From assembly GCF_016714285.1 (NCBI RefSeq), contig NZ_JADJNN010000013.1, positions 1 to 64,000 of the forward strand: a DNA stretch of 64,000 nt. Reading direction: 5' to 3'. The position numbers were made by a program, and so were the translations under genes. The notes beneath the pieces were generated by a model that was not told the DNA's origin, did not search any database, and saw only the letters and a list, made by a program, of their open reading frames with translations. Origin of the DNA: Nannocystis sp. GTDB lineage: Bacteria > Myxococcota_A > Polyangia > Nannocystales > Nannocystaceae. This document shows, one piece after another, positions 10,654-18,874 of the stretch (within the stretch, counting starts at the first letter, position 1; each line of letters begins with the position of its first letter).

Positions 10654-12078
10654 GTGTCGTACAGCCTCCTCACTGTCACGTATATCGCCGCCAGCGCCCT
10701 CTTCATCATGAGCCTGGGCGGCCTCTCCCGGCAGGAGACCGCCCGCCGCGGCAACCTCTACGGCATCATCGGCATGCTGCTCGCCGTGCTCGCCACCGCG
10801 TTCGGCCAGAACCTCGCCGGGGCGATGAACGTCGGCAGCAGCGGCTTCGCCATGCTGGCCGTGGCGATCGTCCCGGGCGCGATCATCGGCGCCACCCTGG
10901 CCGCCCGCGTCGCCATGACCTCGATGCCCGAGCTCGTCGCCGTGCTCCACAGCTTCGTCGGCGCCGCCGCGGTGCTCGTCGGCCTCGCCTCCTTCCTCGA
11001 CCCCGGCGCCCACCCCACCGGCACCGAGGGCACGATCCACAGCGTCGAGATCTTCATCGGCGTGTTCATCGGCGCGATCACCTTCACCGGCTCGGTCATC
11101 GCCTTCCTCAAGCTGCGCGGCAGCATCGGCGGCAAACCCCTGGCCCTGCCCGGCCGCCACCTGATGAACCTGGCGATGCTGCTCGGCTGCGCCTTCCTCG
11201 GCTACCAGTTCCTCGCCGACAACCACCACGGCCTCCAGCCCCTGCTCATCATGACCGGCATCGCCTGCGTCCTCGGCGTGCACATGGTCATGGCGATCGG
11301 CGGCGCCGACATGCCCGTCGTCGTCTCGATGCTCAACAGCTACTCCGGCTGGGCCGCCGCCGCCGCCGGCTTCATGCTCTCCAACGACCTGCTCATCGTC
11401 ACCGGCGCCCTGGTCGGCAGCAGCGGCGCGATCCTCTCGTACATCATGTGCAAGGCGATGGCCCGCTCCTTCCTCAGCGTCATCGCCGGCGGCTTCGGCA
11501 GCGACAGCGGCGCCGTGGCGGCCCCCAAGGGCGACGCCCCGGTCGGCGAGTGCAAGGAGTACTCGCTCGACGAGGTCGTCCAGGCCCTCCGCGACGCCCG
11601 CAGCGTCATCGTCGTCCCCGGCTACGGCATGGCCGTCGCCCAGGCCCAGCACCCCGTCGCCGAGATCACCAAGCTCCTGCGCGCCCGCGGCTGCGACTTC
11701 CACTTCGCCATCCACCCAGTCGCGGGCCGCCTGCCAGGCCACATGAACGTCCTGCTCGCCGAGGCCAACGTCCCCTACGACATCGTCATGGAGATGGACG
11801 AGATCAACAGCGACTTCCCCACCACGGACGTCGTCCTCGTCATCGGCGCCAACGACATCGTCAACCCCGGCGCCCAGGACGACCCCAGCTCCCCGATCGC
11901 CGGCATGCCCGTGCTCGAGGTGTGGAAGAGCCGCCTGGTCGTCGTCATGAAGCGCGGCAAGGGCGTCGGCTACGCCGGCGTCGACAACCCGCTCTTCTAC
12001 AAGGACTGCACCCGCATGCTCTACGGCGACGCCAAGAAGAACGTCGACGCCCTGCTCACCCGCCTACGCGACGAGTGA
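10654..12078 (+). CDS. pntB: NAD(P) transhydrogenase subunit beta
   Basis: This is the second half of the transhydrogenase: an N-terminal block of about eight membrane helices (domain II) and a C-terminal NADP-binding domain III. Domain III shows GYGMAVAQAQH, HPVAGRLPGHMNVLLAEA, and GANDIVNPGAQDDPSSPI, all family signatures. It begins with GTG at 10654; the protein start SYSLLTVTYIAASALF fits the family. Length is 474 residues, normal. It is co-transcribed with pntA and should assemble with it in the inner membrane. Confidence 0.97.
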   Translation: MSYSLLTVTYIAASALFIMSLGGLSRQETARRGNLYGIIGMLLAVLATAFGQNLAGAMNVGSSGFAMLAVAIVPGAIIGATLAARVAMTSMPELVAVLHSFVGAAAVLVGLASFLDPGAHPTGTEGTIHSVEIFIGVFIGAITFTGSVIAFLKLRGSIGGKPLALPGRHLMNLAMLLGCAFLGYQFLADNHHGLQPLLIMTGIACVLGVHMVMAIGGADMPVVVSMLNSYSGWAAAAAGFMLSNDLLIVTGALVGSSGAILSYIMCKAMARSFLSVIAGGFGSDSGAVAAPKGDAPVGECKEYSLDEVVQALRDARSVIVVPGYGMAVAQAQHPVAEITKLLRARGCDFHFAIHPVAGRLPGHMNVLLAEANVPYDIVMEMDEINSDFPTTDVVLVIGANDIVNPGAQDDPSSPIAGMPVLEVWKSRLVVVMKRGKGVGYAGVDNPLFYKDCTRMLYGDAKKNVDALLTRLRDE

Positions 12079-12102
12079 GCCAGGTCGTCCCGCCCACCCC
12101 AC

Positions 12103-13524
12103 CTAGGGCGACACGTACACCCACAGGTAGCGCGGCCCGCCCAGGTTCTGCCCGAAGCAGTTCGCCGCCTCCCACGAGCACCCGTTGTTGATCGTGACGC
12201 TGAGGCTGGCCTCGTTGCAGCCGTTGCCGTTGCCCCACCAGCTCACCCCGGTGTGCGGGTGATTACCGGTCGCGTAGATCTGGTTCTGGGTCACGAAGTC
12301 GTTCTTGTTCTGATCCTTCGCCTCGGTGATCAGCCCCATCTCCGGGTAGGCGTTGAGCCCGTCCTTGAAGACGTTCTTGTTGACCGTGATGAAGCGGTAC
12401 TGGTTGGTGCTCGCCCCGCAGGCGATGCGCAGCTTCTTGAACTGCGTCCCCACACAGTCGTTGCCCCACTCCTTCGGCACCTCGTCGCCGCCGGGCTGGT
12501 CGAGGTAGCCCTCGCACTGCTGCCAGCAGCCGTCCGCCGAGAAGTCCGGCCCGACCTGCCCCATGAAGTTCGGCGCCATCGCGCTCACGCACATCGAAGT
12601 GTTGAAGCCGCAGCCGCCGCACGCCAGCGTCCCGCAGTTGAAGCCCGGGATGTCCTTGCAGGTCTTGCCCTTGAGGTCGTTGCCCTGACAGTCGCACTCG
12701 GTGCAGTCCGTGCGGCACGGCCCGGTGTTGTCGTTGTTCATCCCGCCCGCGTCGCACTCCTCCACGCCCGCCTGCACGAAGCCGTCCCCGCACTTCGCCG
12801 GCTGGCAGGTGTCGAGGCAGCCGTCCGTGTTCACCTGGTTGCCGTCGTCGCAGCCCTCGCCCATCTGCTTCACGCCGTCGCCGCAGCTGGCCGCCGCGCA
12901 CATGTTGCTGCACGCGTCGTCGTCGACCTGGTTGCCGTCGTCGCAGCCCTCGACCCCCTCCCACACCAGCCCGTCGCCGCACACCGCCGCGACGCAGGTG
13001 TCGAGGCAGCCGTCCGTGTTCTCCGCGTTGCCGTCGTCGCAGCCCTCGGCGCCCTGCACGAAGCCGTCGCCGCACTTCGCCGCCACGCAGGTGTCCAGGC
13101 ACTCGTCGTCGTTGTCGACGTTGGCGTCGTCGCACTCCTCGACCCCGACCTGGACGAAGCCGTCGCCACACGCCGCCTTCTTGCAGATGTCGAGGCACTC
13201 GTCGGTGTTGACCGCGTTGCCGTCGTCGCAGGCCTCGCCGCCCTCGACCTTGCCGTCGCCGCAGATCGGCGCCGGCTCGGTCGTCGCGTTGCTCGCCCCG
13301 GAGTCCGTGTCGGGCCCCGTGCCGCTCTCGCCTGTCCCGCCCGGCCCGCCCGACGTCGACTCCGGCCCGCTCGTCGTCGGCGCCGGCATCCCGCTCGTCG
13401 ACTCCATCCCCGTCGACGAGGTCATCGGCGTCGTCACCGTCACGAAGCCGGTGGTCGGGTCCTCACCGCCGGCGCAGGCGAGCAGCAACGAGACGGGCAA
13501 CAACGAAGGGTGTAAGCGGGCCAT
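12103..13524 (-). CDS. Lipoprotein with DUF4215 Cys-rich repeats
   Basis: This is a 473-residue exported lipoprotein. The start at 13524 puts a clean lipobox (LLLAC, Cys17) near the N-terminus; the longer frame would not. A Ser/Thr/Gly linker runs to about residue 85. Six tandem copies of the myxobacterial Cys-rich repeat follow, pattern CGDG-x-CDDGN-x-C-x-C, often 33-37 residues apart. The C-terminal 200 residues are a separate Cys-containing domain, including ACGGCGFNTSMC and an Asn-rich end, that I do not recognise. Such proteins are surface-exposed; the ligand is unknown. It converges with pntB, 24 bases away. Confidence 0.85.
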   Translation of the reverse strand: MARLHPSLLPVSLLLACAGGEDPTTGFVTVTTPMTSSTGMESTSGMPAPTTSGPESTSGGPGGTGESGTGPDTDSGASNATTEPAPICGDGKVEGGEACDDGNAVNTDECLDICKKAACGDGFVQVGVEECDDANVDNDDECLDTCVAAKCGDGFVQGAEGCDDGNAENTDGCLDTCVAAVCGDGLVWEGVEGCDDGNQVDDDACSNMCAAASCGDGVKQMGEGCDDGNQVNTDGCLDTCQPAKCGDGFVQAGVEECDAGGMNNDNTGPCRTDCTECDCQGNDLKGKTCKDIPGFNCGTLACGGCGFNTSMCVSAMAPNFMGQVGPDFSADGCWQQCEGYLDQPGGDEVPKEWGNDCVGTQFKKLRIACGASTNQYRFITVNKNVFKDGLNAYPEMGLITEAKDQNKNDFVTQNQIYATGNHPHTGVSWWGNGNGCNEASLSVTINNGCSWEAANCFGQNLGGPRYLWVYVSP

Positions 13525-13638
13525 GGCCCAGGATATGCCAGCCTGATGGCCCGTGGCGGCCACCCCCCGCGCACCAGCGCCTGACGCCGCCGCGCCGCCA
13601 CCCGGAGCACCGCGAGGTCGGCGAGACGCGCTTGACCG

Positions 13639-15339
13639 CTAGCGCAGCCGCGCCGTCACCCGCAACACCCCCGGGTGCTCCGGCGGCACCGCGAGCGCCA
13701 GCGCCTCGACGTCGAGACCCTCGGCCCGCAGCGCCCGCGTGCGCGCGCGCAGCAGCCCGCGCAGGTCGAGGCCTGGCAGGCGACCTGTCCCTGGGGCCAG
13801 GAGCGCGTCGAGCCGCGCCTCGACCTCGCCGAGCTCGAGCAACGCGCCGAAGCACGGCGCCAGCGTGCCGCCCTCGACGCAGGTGATGCGCAGGCGATCG
13901 ACCCGCCCGCCGAGCTCGATCCGCCCGCTGTCCGCGTCGAAGCGCGGCATCACCCATCCGCGCCCCGCAGCCACCACGGCCCCCGCAGCCTCGCCACCGC
14001 GCAGGTCGAGCCGCAAGCCGCCGAAACTCAACGCCCACGCGTCCCCCTCCGGCCCTGGCGCGCCCTGGTCCGCCGCCATCAGCACCGGCGGCCGCTCCAC
14101 CCGCAGCCCCGCCAGCGTGAGCAGGGTCCACGCCCGCAGCTCATGATCCACCTGCGCCGTCCAGCCCGCGGCGGACACCTGCTCGGCCAGCAAACCATTG
14201 CCGGTCCACGCGTGCAGCAGCGCGTTCACGACGTCGATCGACAGGTCGAGCTGCACGTCGGCCGGCGCCCCAGACATGTCCTCCGGGACAGCTCGCTGCG
14301 GCAGCGCCACCCCGCGCCGCACCGGGCCCGGGACCGCCGACCCGGGCTCCAGCGACCGCAGCCACAGCTGGGCCGCGATCCCCGTGCCCGCCGCGATCGT
14401 CACCGGCCCGCAAAATCCGAGCGCCACCGCCGAGCGTGGCTCAGCGACCAGCAGCTCCGCCCGCTCCGGAAGCAGCGCCAGCGCGCCGACCTGCTCCAGC
14501 CCGCGTCGCAGCTGCGTGCGCACCTCCTCGTGCGCCCGCTTGCTCACGTACCTGTCCGCGAGGACATATCCACCGATCGCCCCCAGCGGCGCCAGCGGCC
14601 CCGTCAGCGCCGCCCCGACCGCCGCCCCGCCGACCGTCGCCTGGGTGCGGATCTCCCCGCCAAACTCGACCGGCCCGAGCCACACGAGCCCCAGCGCCAG
14701 CCCCCGCGGCCCGCTCGGCGCGACCTGCAGATACGCATCCACGGCCACGCGATTGACCCCCGCCAGCGCCACCCGCACGCGCAACGAGTCCTTCAGCAAG
14801 ATCAGCTCCGCCCGCTCGAGCGTCGTCGCCGGCCCGAGCAGCGGGCTCGCCTGCGCCGCCGCCAGCAGCTTCTCACGCAGGGGCGGCACCAGCAGCCGCT
14901 GAATCGCCCCCTCGGCGATCGTCAGCGCCAGCCCGCACGGCCGATCCTCATCAGCTGTCCCTTCAGACAGCTCGGCAAACGGCCCCACCAGCAGCGTGTC
15001 GGTGATCGTCTGCGTGCGCCCGCCCTGCTGCGTCAGCGCCAGCTCGATCAGGTGGTGCCCCGGCCCCGCGCCATCCAGCCCCAGCGTCAGCGCCCCGCCG
15101 TCCCGCACCACAGGCACTGGCAACCCGTCGATCCTCGCCACCAGCCGCTCTGCCAGCGCCGCCGGTGACACCGTCCCGCGCCAGCGCAGACCCGACGCCG
15201 ACGCCGCGCTCGCGCCCGGCGTCGCGACCTCGACACGCAGCGGCACCACCTGCGCCGCCTCCCGCAGCAGCTCGCGCCCGCCGGCGAAGCAGAGCCCCGC
15301 CAGCCCGAGCCCCGCCAGCGCCGCTCGCCTAGCGCGCAC
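13639..15339 (-). CDS. Membrane-anchored protein of unknown function, coupled to the MlaFE-type transporter
   Basis: This is a 566-residue protein with an N-terminal hydrophobic segment (about residues 5-22) that is a signal or anchor. No catalytic motif was recognised. A hydrophobic/amphipathic pattern such as DVQLDLSIDVVNALLHAWTG near residue 355 is loosely reminiscent of lipid-binding TULIP/BPI-type proteins; that is a weak guess. Its start overlaps the end of the ABC transporter gene by 11 bases, so the two are translationally coupled. In Mla systems this position is usually taken by an MCE-domain protein, and none is visible here. Three copies of the dispersed palindrome lie inside it. 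Confidence 0.75.
   Translation of the reverse strand: MRARRAALAGLGLAGLCFAGGRELLREAAQVVPLRVEVATPGASAASASGLRWRGTVSPAALAERLVARIDGLPVPVVRDGGALTLGLDGAGPGHHLIELALTQQGGRTQTITDTLLVGPFAELSEGTADEDRPCGLALTIAEGAIQRLLVPPLREKLLAAAQASPLLGPATTLERAELILLKDSLRVRVALAGVNRVAVDAYLQVAPSGPRGLALGLVWLGPVEFGGEIRTQATVGGAAVGAALTGPLAPLGAIGGYVLADRYVSKRAHEEVRTQLRRGLEQVGALALLPERAELLVAEPRSAVALGFCGPVTIAAGTGIAAQLWLRSLEPGSAVPGPVRRGVALPQRAVPEDMSGAPADVQLDLSIDVVNALLHAWTGNGLLAEQVSAAGWTAQVDHELRAWTLLTLAGLRVERPPVLMAADQGAPGPEGDAWALSFGGLRLDLRGGEAAGAVVAAGRGWVMPRFDADSGRIELGGRVDRLRITCVEGGTLAPCFGALLELGEVEARLDALLAPGTGRLPGLDLRGLLRARTRALRAEGLDVEALALAVPPEHPGVLRVTARLR
13784..13801. repeat. Dispersed palindrome, in-frame copy
   Basis: CCTGTCCCTGGGGCCAGG: CCTG pairs with CAGG and CCC with GGG around one mismatch. 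It lies inside the transporter-coupled unknown gene and encodes LAPGTGR. Confidence 0.5.
14274..14292. repeat. Dispersed palindrome, in-frame copy
   Basis: TGTCC-TCC-GGGACA within the same unknown gene, encoding PEDMSG between two predicted domains. Confidence 0.5.
14953..14972. repeat. Dispersed palindrome, in-frame copy
   Basis: AGCTGTC-six bases-GACAGCT within the same unknown gene, encoding ELSEGTAD. It is the third copy in this reading frame. Confidence 0.55.
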
Positions 15340-16930
15340 CGTACACCACCACCAGAGAGACCAGCTCGATCGCCACCACCCACAGCGTACAGGCCATCAC
15401 GCTGCGCACCATCGCCGCCGTCACCGACTCGGCGCTGGTCTTCTCCTGCGACCCCTTCGCCACGGCATCACTCGCTATCCCCACCGCGTAGATCACCACC
15501 AGCACCGCCGCCCGCGTGCGAAACACCGCCCGCTCCGCCGGCGGGTCGAACAGGTCCGCGGTCACCAGCGCCAGCGCGTCGCCGGCCTCGGGCGCATACA
15601 GCTGCAAGTACGCGACCCCGCCCGCCACCATCCCCGCGGTGAACAGCGCCGCGAGCACGACGTAGCTGAGCGCCAGCGCCAGCCAGGCGGGCAGCCACAG
15701 GTAGCGCGCCTCCGCGATCCCGAGCCCGCGCAGCGCCGCGGTCTGCCGCGTCAGCGACATCCCGCCGAGCCACGCCGTGATCGCGCTCGCCGAGGTCGCC
15801 GCGAACAGGATCGCCGACAGCGGCGGCGCCAGGGCCAGCACGTGCATCGACCCGATCAGCGAGAACACCCGGTCCGGTCGCACCGGCAGTCCGCCGCCGC
15901 CGAGCGCCCGATGAAAGATGTACAGCAGCGTGCAGCCGACCAGCAGCGACACGATCGCGAAGAACGGCGCCGGCCGCCACAGCGCCTGCGACAGCGTCAC
16001 CCTCGCCACCTCCGCGAAGTCCCGCGGCCGCCGCAACGCCGCCGGGATCGCCAGCAACACCCGCGTCGCCGCCCCGAACGGCGCCGACCACGAACTCACC
16101 AGCCCGCGCAGCCGCGCTCCCCAGCCCGGCCGAACATGCCCGCCGTGCACAGCTGTCTCTCGGGACAGGCGCTCCCGCACCGCGGCCGCCAGCGCCTGCT
16201 CGACCGCCGGCACCTCCGCCGGCGATCGGGCCGGCGCCACCGCCAGCTCGACCGGCCGGCGCAGCTGCGGATCCATGTACAGGAAGCGATCCGCCAGCGC
16301 CGCCGCGAAGCCGAGGTCATGGGTGACCACCAGCGCCGTCGCCTCTCCCGCCGCGATCTGCTGGCGCAGCGTCGCCGCCAGCAGCGTGACGCGGTGCGGG
16401 TCGAGCCCGACCGACGGCTCGTCGAGCAGCAAGATCTTGCGCCCGCCGGCCAGCGTCCGCGCCACCGCCAATCGCTGCGCCTCGCCGCCGCTGACCTGCG
16501 CCGCCCCGCCCCGCTCGCTCCACGCCACCGGCAGATCGACGCGGGCGATCCACGCCGCCACCGCCGCCGCGTCCGCGCTCACCGGCGGCTCCGCGTTGCG
16601 CAGCGCCAGCGCGATGTTGTCGGCCGCGCTCAAGTGATCGAACAGCGCCCCCCGCTGCGGAACGATCCCCACCGCCGTCGCCACCCGCCGCTCACCCGCC
16701 CGCACCGCGAAGCCCCGCGCCCGCAGGCTGTCCGGCTCGTGCAGCGCCGTCGTCAGCGTCGACTTGCCCGCACCGCTCGCCCCGAACACCGCCACCACCT
16801 CACCCGCCCGCAGCTCCAGCGCTACATCCACCAGCAACGGCGCCCCGTCCGGACGATCCACGCACAACCCGCGCACCGCCAGCAGAGGCCCCGCTTTCAC
16901 CTGTCCCGCGGGACCTGTCCCCTCGACCAT
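15329..16930 (-). CDS. Fused MlaF-like ATPase / MlaE-like permease
   Basis: One polypeptide of 533 residues joins two normally separate subunits of a lipid ABC transporter. The ATPase half (about 15-245) has Walker A GASGAGKST, signature SGGEAQRLAVAR and Walker B ILLLDEPSVGLD. The permease half has several membrane helices and aligns by eye with MlaE: LAPPLSAILFAATSASAI then GGMSLTRQTAALRGLG, where MlaE has IGPVLTALL then GTMKVTEQIDALEVMG. The start at 16930 was chosen because the preceding gene ends at 16947. A role in outer-membrane phospholipid transport is inferred from family membership. The partner downstream is not an MCE protein. Confidence 0.85.
   Translation of the reverse strand: MVEGTGPAGQVKAGPLLAVRGLCVDRPDGAPLLVDVALELRAGEVVAVFGASGAGKSTLTTALHEPDSLRARGFAVRAGERRVATAVGIVPQRGALFDHLSAADNIALALRNAEPPVSADAAAVAAWIARVDLPVAWSERGGAAQVSGGEAQRLAVARTLAGGRKILLLDEPSVGLDPHRVTLLAATLRQQIAAGEATALVVTHDLGFAAALADRFLYMDPQLRRPVELAVAPARSPAEVPAVEQALAAAVRERLSRETAVHGGHVRPGWGARLRGLVSSWSAPFGAATRVLLAIPAALRRPRDFAEVARVTLSQALWRPAPFFAIVSLLVGCTLLYIFHRALGGGGLPVRPDRVFSLIGSMHVLALAPPLSAILFAATSASAITAWLGGMSLTRQTAALRGLGIAEARYLWLPAWLALALSYVVLAALFTAGMVAGGVAYLQLYAPEAGDALALVTADLFDPPAERAVFRTRAAVLVVIYAVGIASDAVAKGSQEKTSAESVTAAMVRSVMACTLWVVAIELVSLVVVYGAR
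16153..16168. repeat. Dispersed palindrome, in-frame copy
   Basis: CTGTC-TCTCGG-GACAG in the ATPase-permease junction of the fused transporter, encoding RLSRETAV. Confidence 0.5.
16903..16914. repeat. Dispersed palindrome at the N-terminus of the fused transporter
   Basis: GTCCCGCGGGAC is a perfect 12-base palindrome within codons 6-9 of the transporter, followed by a further GGACCTGTCCCC half-site. Confidence 0.45.
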
Positions 16931-16946
16931 GTCCCTCCGGCCAGCC

Positions 16947-17792
16947 TCACGCACTCGCTGCGGCGCCGACCTCGAGCCACGCGCGCAGGCGAGTCGCGTG
17001 CGGCTCATGCATCTCGATGCCCGGCTGGGTCACCTCGGGCATCGCGTCGCCGTGGAAGTCCGAGCCGCCGGTGACCACCAGCGCCATCTGCTTGGCCATG
17101 CGCAGCCACACCTCGCGCTCCGCGTGGGCGTAGCGGCCGTACAGCGCCTCGATGCCCTCGAGCCCCTCGCTGCGGTGGCGGCGGTACAGGTCGGCGACCA
17201 GGGCCGCCGAGCGCAGTGTGTGCGGGTGGGCGAGCGACATGCGAGCCCCGGCCGCGCGCCCGAGCTCGAGCCCCTCGGCCAGGCTGATGCGGGCGAAGGC
17301 GACGTCGGCGGGCCCGTTGTCGTGGAGGTAGCGCTCGAAGGCCTCGCGCATGCTGCGGACCGCCTTCGCGGCCACCAGCGCGCGGGCGACATCGGGTCGA
17401 CCCGCCGTGCGCCCCGCCGTCTCGCGCAAGATCTGGTCGCCATCGAGATGGATCCCCAGCTCGGCCAGACGATCGACGATCGCCCGCAACCGGCTCCGAC
17501 GGTCGTCGAGCACGCCCACCAGCCGCTGTGCGAGCGCGTCAGCCCCGGGCCCCTGCTTCACCCCATACATCAGCAGGTGGATCGTCTTGCCGTCGTGCTT
17601 GCAGCTCAGCTCGAGCCCTCGCAGCACCGTCACCCCCGGCAGCGCCGCCGCCGTCGCCGGGTAACCGTCGAGCGAGTCGTGGTCGGTCAGGCAGAACAGC
17701 TCGACCCCCTGCTTGCCCGCCCGCGCCGCCACCTCGGCCGCGGCCAGGCTGCCGTCCGAGTGGGTCGAATGGCAATGCAGGTCGATGCGCAT
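16947..17792 (-). CDS. PHP-domain phosphoesterase (TrpH/RNase AM-like)
   Basis: This is a 281-residue PHP hydrolase. The start at 17792 gives the textbook opening MRIDLHCHSTHSDGS, holding the first metal-binding motif HxHxxxSDG. Further motifs are CLTDHDSLDGY, the Glu in GLELSC, SLAHPHT and the last motif SGSDFHG-like GGSDFHGD. The family includes 3',5'-nucleoside bisphosphate phosphatases and the 5'-3' exonuclease RNase AM, which recycle pAp or trim RNA 5' ends. Which of these applies is not resolved. It sits 52 bases after the Ppx/GppA-like gene and just before the ABC transporter in a likely operon. Confidence 0.92.
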   Translation of the reverse strand: MRIDLHCHSTHSDGSLAAAEVAARAGKQGVELFCLTDHDSLDGYPATAAALPGVTVLRGLELSCKHDGKTIHLLMYGVKQGPGADALAQRLVGVLDDRRSRLRAIVDRLAELGIHLDGDQILRETAGRTAGRPDVARALVAAKAVRSMREAFERYLHDNGPADVAFARISLAEGLELGRAAGARMSLAHPHTLRSAALVADLYRRHRSEGLEGIEALYGRYAHAEREVWLRMAKQMALVVTGGSDFHGDAMPEVTQPGIEMHEPHATRLRAWLEVGAAASA

Positions 17793-17844
17793 CCCCGGCA
17801 GCCTAACCGATCCCCGCGCCTCGCCGCGCGGCCGGACCCACAAC

Positions 17845-18726
17845 TCACACCAGCGCGAAACGCAGCCCGCGGTCCCGCACCACCAGCGTCCCCGCCCCGC
17901 AGTGCTCGAGCGCCGCCAGCAAGATCGTGACCCCGGCCACCACCACGTCCGCCCGCCCGCGCTCGAGACAGGGCCGCTGGCACCGCTGCGCCAGCGTCTC
18001 GCCGGCCAGAGCGTCGCGCAGCGCCTCCACCTGCGCCGTCGTGAAACGGCTGCCATCGACCCGCAGACGGTCGTAGACCGGCAACCCGAGCAGCAGCGCC
18101 GCGGTCGTCGTCGCCGTGCCCGCCAGCGCGTGCAGCACCGGGTGCGGCGTGACCGGCTGACCACGGAAGGCCGCCAGCGCCGCCTCGCGCACCGCCGCCA
18201 GCATCGCCGGCGTCGGCGGGTCCGCGCTGACCAGCCGCTCCGTCAGCCGCACCGCCCCGACCGGGTGAGACACGGCCGAGAGCATCACCTCGCCCTCACC
18301 AAGCACCAGCTCCGTCGACCCGCCGCCGATGTCGAGCACCCGCAAGGGCCCGCCCTCCGGGGTCTCGCGCGCGACCGAGAGGTAGCTGAGCCGCGCCTCC
18401 TCATCCCCGCTCAGCACCCGCACCGGCACCCCGAGCACCGCCTCCGCCGGCGCCAGGAAATCGCCCTGGTTGCTCGCCATGCGCACGCCCTCGGTCGTGA
18501 CCGCCGTGATCGCCGCGCCGACGCTCTCGGCCGTCCGCCGGTACTCCGCGAGGCACACCAGCGTGCGCTCGATCGCCTCCCCCGCCAGCACCCCCGTCGC
18601 CCCGGCCCCCTGCCCGAGCCGGGTGATCGTGCTCTGGTCCCGCAGCACCGTCAGCGCCCCATCGGCCCCGCGCTCCGCCAGCAGCAACAACACGCTGTTG
18701 GTCCCGATATCGATGACAGCCCGCAT
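17845..18726 (-). CDS. Ppx/GppA-type phosphatase, short form
   Basis: The protein starts MRAVIDIGTNSVLLLLAERG, the phosphate-binding P-loop of the ASKHA-fold Ppx/GppA family, which removes terminal phosphate from polyphosphate or pppGpp. A second phosphate-binding segment, DIGGGSTELVLGEG, and the SHPVGAVRLTER stretch follow. At 293 residues it has only the two-lobe core and lacks the HD-type C-terminal domain of long Ppx proteins. The start at 18726 was chosen because it places the P-loop at the N-terminus. It heads a set of four minus-strand genes. Polyphosphate versus pppGpp activity cannot be told apart here. Confidence 0.93.
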   Translation of the reverse strand: MRAVIDIGTNSVLLLLAERGADGALTVLRDQSTITRLGQGAGATGVLAGEAIERTLVCLAEYRRTAESVGAAITAVTTEGVRMASNQGDFLAPAEAVLGVPVRVLSGDEEARLSYLSVARETPEGGPLRVLDIGGGSTELVLGEGEVMLSAVSHPVGAVRLTERLVSADPPTPAMLAAVREAALAAFRGQPVTPHPVLHALAGTATTTAALLLGLPVYDRLRVDGSRFTTAQVEALRDALAGETLAQRCQRPCLERGRADVVVAGVTILLAALEHCGAGTLVVRDRGLRFALV

Positions 18727-18781
18727 ACCGACCAGCCTATCCCAAGGACCAGGTCCATCGTCACCCAACCCGAAAGCAGAA

Positions 18782-18800
18782 ACCGCCGCAAAGCGGCGGT
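18782..18800 (-). terminator. Probable intrinsic terminator of tolB
   Basis: An 8-base perfect stem, ACCGCCGC with GCGGCGGT, surrounds an AAA loop. Read on the minus strand, downstream of tolB, the stem is followed by a T-rich TTCTGCTTTC. Confidence 0.65.
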
Positions 18801-18874
18801 CCCTTCTCACAACGCAGGGCCAAAGACCCGATGGCCGCGTCCGCGGCCACCCAGGCCCCGGAGGGGCCGTGGAA

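Noticed and set aside
8935..11742. A 935-residue minus-strand frame over pntA-pntB
   Set aside because: Its composition (His/Asp/Gly/Ala-rich low complexity) is that of an antisense shadow of clearly coding pnt genes.
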